Source: Esteya vermicola (lineage: Eukaryota; Ascomycota; Sordariomycetes; Ophiostomatales; Ophiostomataceae). From it: a stretch of 64,000 nucleotides of DNA. The position numbers were made by a program, and so were the translations under genes. Of the stretch, positions 34,059 through 44,760 are shown piece by piece. The stretch's first letter is position 1, and each line of letters begins with the position of its first letter. The stretch is taken from contig PCDM01000012.1 of assembly GCA_002778215.1 (NCBI GenBank), positions 1,178,001 to 1,242,000 on the forward strand, read 5' to 3'. The notes under the pieces were generated by a model that was not told where the DNA came from, did not search any database, and worked only from the letters and a program-made list of their open reading frames with translations.

Positions 34059-34887
34059 AGAGGGGATCGAGTTTCTCAAAGCCGAGTTAGGTCACGCCGT
34101 GAACAACACAGCATACATGCAAACAAAGGCATGGCGGGATATCAGGGAAAAAAAACAACTGTGACATGCACCTGCTTGTTGGCATGCTCCCCCCTGCCAT
34201 ACCTTGCTACGATTTCCCCCCTTTTTTTGTTCTTTTCTTTTTCAACCTCAAACGCAATCATCTCTGCCCCCGCACCATCCAAGTTTATGAGAAATATGAA
34301 TCTATGGTTGTTCTTAATTTTATGTTCTTTTCTATGCCTATTCACGGGTCATGGGTATCTTGTAAATGTGAAGAGTTAAGCTGGAATTTCAAAATGGTAT
34401 TCTGTAGCTTGTTGTGGCACAAGAGCTTTGGGCATCTAGAACCCTCTAACTGCGAGGGAGAATAGACAAACGACGCCTAGATACAAAGAGGGAAAAGAGT
34501 AAGAAAAAAAGGGGGATATTTTCAAGGTGCAAGAGCCTTTCCAAAAGTACTATCCAAGCCTGTTCTTGAATGTAAAAATATAAAGAGAAAAAAGAAAAAA
34601 AAGAAAAAAGGGAATTCAAAAAAAAGTGTTCCAAGAAAGAATAATTCCAAAAAAGAAACAAAACACCAACCAGTTCCTTTATGCTCATAAAATGAAAAAA
34701 AAAAAGACAGAATCCTCGCCTTTTGTGCCGATGCTGCGCGTTGAACTGTACTCCTTTTCGAAATGCAAATCAAAACCCGGGTTGTCATCCTGGTATCATC
34801 AAATGGCCATCCATGGGCTCCATTGCCCTTTTAGTATCATGTCACCGTCCGAGTCTCCCATCCCACTTACTCCCCCGTTTCGTGATC
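34059..34887. other. Convergent intergenic region between LC8 and the ELL-type gene
   Basis: About 830 bp between two 3' ends. It is AT-richer than coding DNA, with A runs at 34500-34700. Both 3' UTRs and polyadenylation signals should lie here. No gene was seen. Confidence 0.55.
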
Positions 34888-37558
34888 TCAAGAACGACCC
34901 ATTGCGTCGTTGTAAATGTTCTTCTTCATCTCCTGCAGCCGGTGGTGCATTTCCAGTAGATTGCTGACCTTTTCTTTTGGCGGATTGGACCGGCTCGCAA
35001 TATCTTTGTAGAGCGCCTCATACTTCTCGTAGTATCTCTTAAATTTCCGTGCCTGCTCGAGGACGTCACTGGGCAGTTGCCTCCGCTTCTTTTGACGATC
35101 GCTGCCGGAAGACGACGAGTCGGCTCCCATGTAGTTCTTGCGGCGCTCCTCCACCATCCTCCGCTTCTGATTCGTGTTGCTGGTGCCAATGGGCGGCACG
35201 CTCTCCTCCGAAGACACGTCCAATTCAGAAGCATTTGTTGGCGGCGAAGAGCCAAGGGGAGAGGATTTGGTAGGTGACTTGCTGTTGACGTTGTTCTTGG
35301 ACCCGCTCAAGGGCAGGTTGGCATTATTGCCATTCGTCTGGCTGCTGGGTCGAACCCGCTCATCGCTGCTGCCGTTGCTTCTGTAGCTACCGCTACCGCT
35401 ACCGCTGCTGCTGCTGCTGTCGGGGCTGATGTTTGGCATGCGATTTGCTGCTGGCGGCAGTGCCTGTGATGCGGACTGCTGCCGAAGCTGTTGTGACTTT
35501 TTACGTTCCTTTGCAAGCATCATCTTTGGCGTCGACTCTGCCAGCTTGTTACGCTTGGCGGCAAGAGGCGTTCCTGAGCTCGAGCTGCTACTGCAGCCAC
35601 TGTCGTCGTCTTCGTCACGAACCCGTTTTCGTGATAGGAGCAGAGTAGCAGCCTGGGCCTTGGTTCCGTTTTTGCTGGCAGCGGGCTTGGTCTTGCGTGC
35701 TTCGACTGCCGTCGTTGATGCTGTCGTAGTCGTTGCAGAGGCCGCGGCTGCTTTGCGTGGCCGATCTGCACTCGATGCGAGGGGAGGCTTGGCCGCAGGT
35801 GTCTTTGCAGGCGCCGTGGGTTTGGTGTTGGCGGTGGCGAGTTTCGACTGGGGGACGGTCGTTGACAAGGGCACAGATTCGGTTTCAGAGTCGGACGTAT
35901 CCGAATCGGTAATGAGCTCCTTGGACTTGTATTTTGTCTGTTTCGCGCCACCGCTGCCACCGGCCCTCGCGCTTGGTTTTGCGGGAGACACCTTGGTGGA
36001 GGAAGGCGCAGATGTCGGCGCCGGCGTGTTCTTCTTCTTGTTGTTGGACAGCAGTCGCTTCTCCTGGGCGGTGACCTTTTTCTTCCCCGTCGAAGCTCCC
36101 GATGCTGCTGTTGCCGGGCGAGACGAAGAAGCAGAGGCGCCTTCCGATTCGGCACCGTCCTCGTCGGTTCGGACGCTGCCATTGCTATTGTCGCCAGAGT
36201 CCTCGCGACTGCCCGCCTCTCCGCTAGACTCATCCGATTTGCCCGTCTTGGCTTTGGGTGGCCGTTGTGGTCCTTTGGCTATGGTGGAGTAAATCTTGCT
36301 GAGGATCCGTCCTTTGCCGCGTTCTTCTCGTGGCAACAGCCTGTCCCATTCCGGGTCGGATGGCGAGAGCCGCATCTTGTCGTATTGCCGGACGGCGTTG
36401 TCAATGGCTTGTTGACGCTCGTCGCTTGTGTACTCGTGACTCCAGACATCTAGCTCCTTCCAGTACTTGACTCGAAGCGTATAATTGGGGGTGCCAGGCT
36501 CGATTTCAGCCACCTTATCGAGGGCACTCTTGAACTCGGATTCAGAAAATGGGTACTTTTGCCAGAGGTCGTCGTACGGTTGCCTCTTAAAGGCCAGCTC
36601 GTGGATGATGGGAGAGCGTGCTTGCTTGGCCTGTTCGGTGGCCTGTTGAGCAGGGACGTCGGCAGGGAGTAAAGACGGGGAGTTTCCTGCACTGATGGCT
36701 GGGCTGCCGGGCAGGGGCGAGAGAGAGGCGCGGTTGAAAGGGGATCGCTTCCCAGAAAGGGCTTTCTGTAGGGCCATGGCAGTTTGCTTGGCGTTTTTGC
36801 TTGTCGGTGGCGGCAGGTTTCCTTCAATGACCTTTGCACTTTTTGGGGAGAGGAGAGAGCATTAGTCAAGAGGAAGGAGGAGGAGGAGGAGGGAGGGGGG
36901 TCCAGCATACGATTTTTCCATCTTTTCGGCCTCTAGCTGAGCTAGAGAGCTTCGCAGGTTGGCAATGCCGGCTTCGTCGTCGTAGGATTGCTGGTCGATT
37001 CCGTCGTCGGATTCAGGCGAGTTGGCCTCCTCGTCGTACTCGTCTTCTTCGTCCTCGGAGGAGCCCCGGTATTCCTCCCATGGATTGCCCATTTCTGGTT
37101 TTCGGAAGAGAGACATGCCGAACTGGGGGAGGCGTTCGGCCATAAAGGTCGAGGTGGCGGTATCGGTGAGGAAGAGCTCGAGGTCATCGTTGCCGTCTTC
37201 GTTGGCAGGCTCAATGTGGTGGCTATTGTTTCCGTAGATAATGGTCTGCAGGAGCCGAGGCCCATTGTCAGCCAATGGTCAGGAGATGGGTGGGGAGAGG
37301 GAAGGAGACGCGAGGCGAGAGCCAAGGAGAGCCAAGGAGAGCAAAATAAAGGCAGAGGAGAGCAGAGGAGAGCAGAGAAAAGCATACCGGTGTGTTGCCT
37401 AGGGCGAGGCGGATTTCCTGTCCCTGGTTGGCAGACTCAATGATGCCGTCAATGACTTCATCGCTGAGGTCGAGGACAAAGGCCTGACTGGGGAGGTAAT
37501 CGGGAACGTCGTCATAGTCCTCCAGCTGGAGGCCAGCCTGGGGGATTGTGAAAGCCAT
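34888..37558 (-). CDS. ell1: ELL-type RNA polymerase II elongation factor (occludin/ELL domain)
   Basis: Three exons, 37558-37388, 37245-36911 and 36838-34888, give 818 residues. Introns have GTATGC donors; acceptors are CTGCAG (37246) and CAAAAAG (36839). The N-terminal part (FVLDLSDEVIDGIIESANQG, then LALGNTPTIIYGN) matches the fungal ELL N-terminal region. A winged-helix-like segment follows (IHELAFKRQPYDDLWQKYPF). The middle 400 residues are Ser/Lys/Ala-rich and disordered. The end (ARKFKRYYEKYEALYKDIAS, then LLEMHHRLQEMKKNI) is the occludin/ELL helical domain. ELL suppresses pausing of RNA polymerase II and works with EAF. Without splicing the exon-2 frame ends soon after 36911. Family assignment is by motif recognition; the linker is too diverged to check by eye. 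Confidence 0.82.
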
Positions 37559-38096
37559 CCCGAAGACTGACCGGTGACCACAGAGGTGTGCACGCTGGGA
37601 GATGTCGGTTTCTTTGGTGTGATCCTTTGTTGTTCTTTGTCTTTAATTGCTCGTCTTCTCAAGAGTGAGATGGGGAGAACGCGCCGGAAATTGGCGTCAG
37701 CAGAGTGGCAGTGGAAGAGAACGAATGCGTACAGAAAAGGGGGGGGGGGGGGAGTGTGTGCAAGACTGTATGGAAGATGTCGAGAGAGAAGCGGCTCGCT
37801 CGAGGGGGAGAGAGGAGGCGAGAGCGGCGAGGAAAGTCGATACGCAAAAAGGGTCCGCAGGACGATACGTGGATCGAGCTGGTCGTCGACTGGCGGAGGC
37901 GGCCGTTACATGGTCGAGTGGGAGCGATTGGGAGGAGAGAAGAGGAGAGAGAGAGGAGAGGAGAGACAAGGGGAGAGTGAGAGAAGAAAAAAAGAGAGGA
38001 CAAAAAAAGAGTAGAGAATTGCTGCAAAAAAAAAGTCCAAGCTCGAGGGCTGGGGGAAAGGGAAAAATAAAGAGAAAAGAGAGAAAGAGACAGAAT

Positions 38097-38128
<32 letters not shown>

Positions 38129-39570
38129 GAGAGGACGACAGAATTGGAGGTTTCTGCAAGTCCACGAGAAGCCCAGGAAGTGCCCAGAGAGCCTAGAAGA
38201 GAGGCAGAGAGCCAGGACAGTCTGGAAGAGAAAGGCGGGTGATGATTAGGTGGTGAGGAAGACCAGCGGAAGTGAGACAGGCGCAAGTGCAGAGTGGTGA
38301 AGACGAAAGGAAGGTATCACTCTTTCGGCTACCGCTGGCTCCTGCTCGTTCTGGCTATCTCCACTGTTTTACCCGTACCTTCCCACTGTCTCGTTTCGAC
38401 TCGCTTGCCAGGCTTGTAGAGGCGGCAAAAAAGGTTGATCGGGGAGTTTGCGGAGGAAGGAGCAACCAGCGACTGGAGAAAGTGGTTGTACAAGAGCCGT
38501 CGAGAATCAGACTGCGGGAGAAGAAGAGAAAATGGAGAGAGAAGGAAAGGGAAAAAAGAAAAGAAAAAATAGAACGAGGGATTAGGACCAAGAACAAGAG
38601 GGGGCAATCCTCAGCAACAGAGGTTGGACGAAGTCGGGACGGAGGCGGAGGCAGCACAACAATCAACAGGTTAAGGATATCTTACGAGGGTTGGTTAGTG
38701 ACAAAGTACGGAGTACTTGGTACGATGGCGGAAGTTGGTCAGGCGTGCGATTCTCGCAGTTGCCAGTTCTCCTTGGTGCGGTCTCTTGGTCTCGTCTCTT
38801 GGGCGAGAGAGCAACTTGCTTCGTACATAGTACGGGAGTACTTGGGACCTTGCTGCATCTGTGGCTGTTTTATGGGCAGGGCCATGCTGGAGTGGGCTTA
38901 GCGGGCTTCTTGCAGCAGGGCGCTATTGAATTGGTCGGAGTAAGGCGGACCACCACTCACCTACTGAGTAACTGTAAAGTTGCCTCCAACACGGGTACGG
39001 CGTAGCGTGTGAATCGTGCGTGGGCACTTGGGCACTGTGCTCCCTACAGTATCTCTGCTGCTCTTCTACAATCACACAGTGTGTGTACTGTGCTTAGCAG
39101 GGGAGGGAAACAAAGCGAGCTTGTCTGGTTGGCGGGAGACGGGGGAGGCCACGCTTTGGTAGACGAGACGAGTGGGGCACAAGTAGAGTACAGAATGCGC
39201 CGAGGCAGGTACAATGGAACGCGTCGAGCTACCATGGCATGATAGGTACTGTTCTGGGCCAGAGGAGGTACAGTACATTCAGGCTGGTGGCACTTTGGAA
39301 CAGCGCATCACCGCCGCATGGGTCGTCGAGAGAGCTCCGCTGCTTGGGATGAATTGTGAGTACTGACAGGGTACAATGGAGGACGAGTGCTTCGAGTCCT
39401 CGAGTGCTTCTGCTGCGTACGGAGCTTGACAAACGCATTGTACGCAGTACTTGTCACAGAAGCTGGGTGCAGAAGAGAGAGCAGTTTTTTTACTTTTCTT
39501 TTTTTTTTCTGTTTTTTTGCAATCTGCCAGTGCAAGTGCCACTGCACTGTGCCCGTACTGTCCGAGTGAG

Positions 39571-40021
39571 CGCATGGCGCACAGGGTGGTACTCGTACGA
39601 GCAGGCCAGACTCGCCTGAGCAGGTACAGAGTGGTTTCCTGCAGTCTTAGTCTTGTACTATTCTATACTATGTGCAGTGCTGCAGGGACTAACTGCGTAT
39701 GAGGAATTCCTCGTAGTTCTCGTACGTGCTATGGTAGTACGAGTACGGAGTAGCAACTCGTACAGAGTAGGACAAGAGTTGGAGAAAAAGTCGTGAGGGG
39801 GAAGGAGCGAGCTAAAAACGGGAGGGGAAAGCGGAAAGAGCACGGGTTACTCGTACGAGCAGCGTGCAGCGAGCCAGCCGATGCACATGACCTGCCAAAC
39901 ATACTGCGTGCACGCCAACAGGGACTACTGCAGTGTTCGAGTACGAGTACGAATACGGAGAACTCGTACAGACTCGCTGACGGGAAATCATAGCTGCCAT
40001 GTATACGAGCTGCTTGTACGG
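39571..40021. repeat. GTAC array cluster
   Basis: Many GTAC units at 6-7 bp spacing, for example GTACGAGTACGGAGTA near 39738 and GTACGAGTACGAATACG near 39940. It is interrupted by unique sequence. Confidence 0.7.
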
Positions 40022-40307
40022 ACTACTGCCAGTTTGAGACTCGAATTAATGAATTGGCATTCCTCTGAAATGACCTTTTTTTTGTCCAGAATCCAGAATC
40101 CAATCACAATCCATGCAAGTACAGCTGCTTTTGCTCTTACCCACCAGGGTAAATCCAATAACTCCGTATATATACGAGTATTATGTAGAAAGCAAAAACA
40201 GACATACCATGCGACCCGCCGGTACGAGGACAGTTACACAGGTCTAATTTATCCTTTGAAAAAGGTAAAGATTAAGATTGTGCTCCTGCGGCTGCAAATA
40301 CGTGCAG

Positions 40308-40990
40308 CTCGTACACCGTACATGTACATGTTGGCAGAAGTGGTCTGCTCAGATCGTACTCTCTCTCCTTTTGCCTTTTGCGTGCGCATACTACATTACA
40401 CAGCCGTGGCTGTGAGTACGTACATAGTATACGAGTACACGATACATTCATTATACACTGAACTGCATACTATAGAGTTGCACAGTGGACCAACAGTGGG
40501 GTCAAAGTACATAGTACGGGTTTCCCAGTGCTCGTATGTTCTCAAAAGGCTTCATGCTTAATGTTCACCGACTTAACATTAAGCAGTAACATTCATGCCC
40601 AACCTAAAAGGCAAAACAGAGGCAGCATGTTGCCTTTTTTTACTCTATTTTCTCTCTCTTTATTTTTCTGGTGGCGAGTTGCCTTTTCTGTTAGCCCAGT
40701 ACGAGTACGAGCACTTGTTGGATGTCTGCACTGTACAGACACCTGCCGCTTTACAATGTACTCGTACTCATTGACATAGTATCGCTGGTATAATAGCCCT
40801 TCCAAGTCTGAATACATAAAAATAAACAGGGAGAAGATCTACATAGTACTACGTAAATGTACTCGTACTCGTTCGGGCGGTGCTTTGCCGCAGCCAGCCA
40901 GAATCCCTGCCGTACGTACGCACGGTAGAGCCGCCTCGCGAACCTCTGCGCGTACTGTGTACGAGTACGCGTGCTCATGACTGCGTCCTC
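40308..40990. repeat. GTAC array cluster
   Basis: Further groups of GTACTCGTAC and GTACGAGTAC at about 40308-40330, 40418-40525, 40698-40770 and 40855-40975, with the inverted repeat 40555-40585 between them. Confidence 0.65.
40555..40585. repeat. Perfect 11-bp inverted repeat with 9-base loop
   Basis: TGCTTAATGTT at 40555-40565 is followed by nine bases and its exact complement AACATTAAGCA at 40575-40585. As RNA it would form an 11-bp hairpin. There is no U-tract or neighbouring gene, so a terminator role is not indicated. It could be a regulator site or the remains of an element terminus. Confidence 0.75.
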
Positions 40991-41124
40991 GTATACATCG
41001 TGCTGCTCATTACAGTGTGCATCTCTGCCGTGCTTTTGCTCTGCTGAGCATATGCGAGGCACTGCGGTCCAGCGGTCCCTGCGAGGCATGGCCAACGGCG
41101 GGCAATTCCAGTACAGGGCAGAGT

Positions 41125-41312
41125 GTACGGCGTACGAGTACTCGTAATAGGCAACCTGCAAGACAAGGCAGCTGCACGGCAGCTCAGCTGCCCAGCCAGA
41201 AAGAGGCGACCCTGATCCGCAAGAGGCGATCTGAACTGAAACAGGGCCATTACAGCAAAGCAAGCTTCTTCCGGGAGTTGCGCAGTACATACGAGTACGT
41301 ATAGTACGCCGT
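41125..41312. repeat. GTAC array cluster
   Basis: GTAC units near 41126-41150 (GTACGGCGTACGAGTACTCG) and 41285-41312 (GTACATACGAGTACG and neighbours) flank unique sequence. Confidence 0.6.
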
Positions 41313-41961
41313 ACTTGTGTCCATTTGGATCGCTGTTGGTTTCGTCCAAAGTCTATTACGGCGTAGCAAAAGACAAAGTGCAGAAAAGGGGGTGAATGAA
41401 AATAGGGAAAATACGAGACGGCGTACTGCAAAGGGAAAGGGGGCAGCGAAAGTGGGGGAGGAGGAGAAGGAGGAGAAGGAGGAGAAAAAAAAAGATCCAG
41501 GAGGCTTCCCAGAGGTCCAGCCACGGAACGGACGCCAGAGAACAAAAGGGAAAAGTACGAGCACGACTTCTTTTACGGGTGTGGGTTCGCCGATATACTT
41601 CCGCTTGGCTTGCCCCCATCCGGGTTTCGTTCCTAGACGGAGAAGGCTAGGGATTGTTTGTCCTGCATAAAAGAAAGAAGAATGAGAGATGCTAGAAAGA
41701 TGGGAGAAGAAAGACGAGCGAGACGAGGAGACGAAGACGAGAGAGACCTGTAGAGAAAGACCAGAGAAAGACCAGAGACCAGACCCAAGAACAGCTCGTC
41801 TGTCTCAGCTCACTCTGTCTGGTGGACACAAAATGCTACATTGTTATATTATAACAAGCATTTCCAGGCTAGTTCTCCGTGCTTTGGGTACTCCCTGTAC
41901 TCCGTAAGAGCACTGTCAACATTCGCTCTGTCTTGATTGGGAATGCAGCTAAAAAGCAACA

Positions 41962-42016
41962 GTACGAGTACAAGTGCATACGAGTACGAGTAGTACTCGT
42001 ACTGTGTACTGTGTAC
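41962..42016. repeat. GTAC array, seven copies in 55 bp
   Basis: GTAC begins at 41962, 41968, 41984, 41993, 41999, 42006 and 42013. Orientation switches from GAGTAC-type to GTACTC-type units in the middle, making the array imperfectly self-complementary. Confidence 0.85.
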
Positions 42017-42641
42017 GGAGTTACTATGACTGTAAATCACAACAGAAAAAAAGAGAACAACAGAACGACCGACAGCAGAACAACAGACAACAGAACAACA
42101 GACGGAAAAAAAGGCGAATGATTTCCTCCAAAATTACTCATAGGCGATCACCCTGGGTCCCAACGGACCGAATGCCACGTCGGACCTGCAAGGCCAGGTA
42201 TTACGTGTGCTTTGGCGCAGTGTACTGCCGGCCTCTCTCAGTGGCAAGACGGCGAACCCCAACAACAACTGCTCTCCTGCGGGCGTGAGATAAAATGTGA
42301 GCAGAGGATGACGATGACGGTGACCCAAGAGGATGGATGAGGAGTAAGCAACGGCCGACGGCACAGCCTATGATTCGACCTCACTCGAGGTGGGTTGGAC
42401 AGAAGCGAATCAAGAGAGGGTAAAAAACAAGCCCCATGTCACCCTCCCTCTTGCCAGTGGCGAGACCGAAACAGGCTGGCTGGCGGCTGGTTGGCTCGCT
42501 CTCTCTCTCTCTCTCTGGCTGCAGGTTCGTCCTACAGCGAAAAAAGGACCCTCCATTGGCCGCTTTACTCTTCTCATCTTGCCTACTGGTTTTCTCTTCT
42601 CCGGTTGTTCATCCGTTCCGTCCGGAGGGACCCTGGCGGCT

Positions 42642-42647
42642 TATAAA
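42642..42647 (+). promoter_or_regulatory. Isolated TATAAA followed by a pyrimidine tract
   Basis: TATAAA is followed 40-130 bp later by a strong C/T-rich tract, the usual arrangement around fungal start sites. No credible protein follows; the first ATG downstream (42783) opens only about 23 codons. It is a candidate orphan promoter or a chance match. Confidence 0.25.
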
Positions 42648-43666
42648 TCTACATGTTCTATTCACCCACCTTCTATTCCGTTCTTCCGACCTCTCTCCAA
42701 TCTTTCTTTTTTTTCGGTTTCCCTCTTTTTCTCCTCTTTTTCTCTTCTTCTCTCTTCTTTTCTCTACTCCTTTCTCTCCCGATGCATGTCAGCACGTGGC
42801 TCGGGTTGTGTGTGGGCCGAGAAAGGAAAAGGAAGAGAAGAAATGAGCGGTAAAGGGGGGGTGAGGGGAAGAATGTCTTGGTGATGTGCGGAATCGACTA
42901 AAAGAGTACAGAGTGTGTCAGATACAATGTAGACTCGCTGTGATGTGCCGAGAAAATCGCGCTTGTTTTTGTCTCTTGTGCCCTCTTTCTGTCCCCCTCT
43001 GTCCCCTCTCTTCTGTCCCCTCAGTCTACCTCTACCCAAACATGTCTCTCGGCCATCCTTTTTGGCTGACAGACAGCAGTCATGCAACAGCCAACAGGGA
43101 TACGAAAATACGAGTATAGCAGTAAAAAAGAAAGAAAAAAAAGAGTCTAGAAGAAAGAGCATCCTCTCTGGAGAGTCAGCCGGGAAACCCGTCAACGGGG
43201 CATTGTTTCTTGGCATGCATGCAGAGAAGGAAAAAAAGAAAAAGAAAAACAAATAAATAAAAATCAAAGGACCGGGCAATTAATTGGAGTCTGTTCCCTG
43301 GAGCCAGCTTTCATGCACCGAGTACGTAGATGTCAGAGAATTCCCTGGAGCTCACAGAGGGACCAATAGCCACTCAGGCATCCAGCTCTCCCGTAGCCTC
43401 TTCAAACCAACACACCCACGCCGAATTTCGCGGTTGTACAACGTTCAAGACAACGCTGGTCTTTGACCACTTTGCTGCACCGGAACAGAGTCTCGCACAC
43501 ACAGACGGACGGCCTTGCTGCCAATGGGCGAAGGAGGAGGATTTCTAGGTAGGTTTCACATGTGGGAACAGACTAAGCTGCATTGTTTCTCTTTCCCCTG
43601 TTCTAAAGTAGACAAATACACAAGGAGAGGACAGGACGGGGAAGAAGAAGACGAGGACGAGACTGT

Positions 43667-43707
43667 GTACGAGTACTCGTACTATGAATGCGTACTCGTA
43701 CTTGTAC
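43667..43707. repeat. GTAC array, six copies in 41 bp
   Basis: GTAC begins at 43667, 43673, 43679, 43692, 43698 and 43704, with 6-bp spacing inside each group of three. Confidence 0.85.
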
Positions 43708-44572
43708 GTGCGACTGTGGGCGATGAACGGCGCACACTGACTTCGGGATCCTACTCCGTGATGCCGTGGGAGGGACTTGGGAGTCAGTGTTGATTATCAA
43801 GCAACAACATGTGGAGCGCGTACAGAGTAACCACTGGTAACACCCCCAAGAAAGTCTGTTCGCCCACTGACAGCGGTTTCACCATGGGAGAAGCCCACCC
43901 CTCGATTATTATACTCATTTTCTGAAAGACATGCTCGTATAATCTCTTGTTCGCATTGACATTTTTTGGCCTGGGTTAGGGGGTAAAGGAAAGAAAAAAG
44001 GAAAGATTAAAAAAAAAACAACAGAAAAAAAAAGAGGTACCTACACGGATTAGTACATTGTACATTACGGAGCATTTCCGAGTCTGCATGGGGCAGGGTG
44101 CTGTACTCGTACTGCGCAACAATAAACAAGAACCGCCCCCAATCTACCCGGCATGAAGAAATCGTCGGGTTAACAAGGATCGGCCTACCTTGCCCGAGGA
44201 CGCAGTTACGAGTCACGAATACGAGTATTATGTACTCCGTACACATGTCTCTTGTAGCTTGTACTGCATTCTACCGGCTATCTGAAAAGAGAAGGAGAAG
44301 AGATACGACGATAACATGAGGGAAAATGAGGGAAAATGAGAAAAAGAAGAGGCCGGCGGATAAAAATCCTGCTTCTGGACCATGGGGGGTCATGTGTGGT
44401 CGGCATCTGACAGAAGCTGCTCGTACGAGGAAAGTTGGCCTGCAGAGCTTTGGAGGAAGCTTCCCTTTTGGGTCCTAGGGCACTGTGGCGCTGGTTGCGT
44501 TCCCCCGATCGGGACGGACAGCGCTGCAGTAGCCTTGACTCAGTGTCGTGCATCATATTAGTAATCGTGCAA

Positions 44573-44580
44573 TCACGTGA
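44573..44580. promoter_or_regulatory. Palindromic E-box TCACGTGA upstream of the PIG-P gene
   Basis: Perfect 8-bp palindrome ending 181 bp before the ATG, similar in distance to the MRD1 copy. A TATATA element follows at 44643-44648. Confidence 0.45.
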
Positions 44581-44642
44581 CATGGAAGAACATTCTTCCT
44601 CTTCCCACGACCTGTCGCGTTTCTGTCCTCTGCTTCCAAGCT

Positions 44643-44648
44643 TATATA
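44643..44648 (+). promoter_or_regulatory. TATATA element before the PIG-P gene
   Basis: TATATA lies 113 bp upstream of the ATG at 44761 and downstream of the E-box, a reasonable core-promoter position for a filamentous fungus. Confidence 0.35.
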
Positions 44649-44760
44649 CGCTCGACGGGAACGTTGCCTCTGCCTTGCCGCTGCCATTCCTGGGCGTTAT
44701 GCCAGGCCGATCCGGGTAGAGATACGCCGACTGCGGAAACGAGAGAGGAAAAAAACAATC

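Larger units (their letters stand above)
37559..44760. other. 7.2-kb gene-poor region rich in GTAC arrays
   Basis: The largest gap in the window. Next to the ELL-type gene it is purine-rich, with a G run at 37739-37752 and GA repeats (38090-38135). From about 38.7 to 44.3 kb it carries repeated GTAC clusters, a perfect inverted repeat (40555-40585), and T/C-rich tracts (42480-42780). Frames at 38272-38901, 39881-40561 and 40751-41545 run through these repeats and encode no recognisable protein. An isolated TATA-like element is at 42642. No gene is supported. Confidence 0.6.

Noticed and set aside
37210..37275. ELL-type gene start at the ATG inside intron 1 (MADNGPRLLQ)
   Set aside because: The upstream exon (MAFTIPQAGLQLED) joins in frame through GTATGC and CTGCAG to give LGNTPTIIYGN, which fits the family better.
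38272..38901. Plus-strand 209-codon frame upstream of the ELL-type gene
   Set aside because: Low-complexity basic composition that ends in a GTAC cluster; no family match.
39881..41545. Plus 226-codon and minus 264-codon frames in the gene desert
   Set aside because: Both run through GTAC arrays, which read as repeated Tyr-Glu-Tyr or Ser-Thr-Arg and lack stops for compositional reasons.
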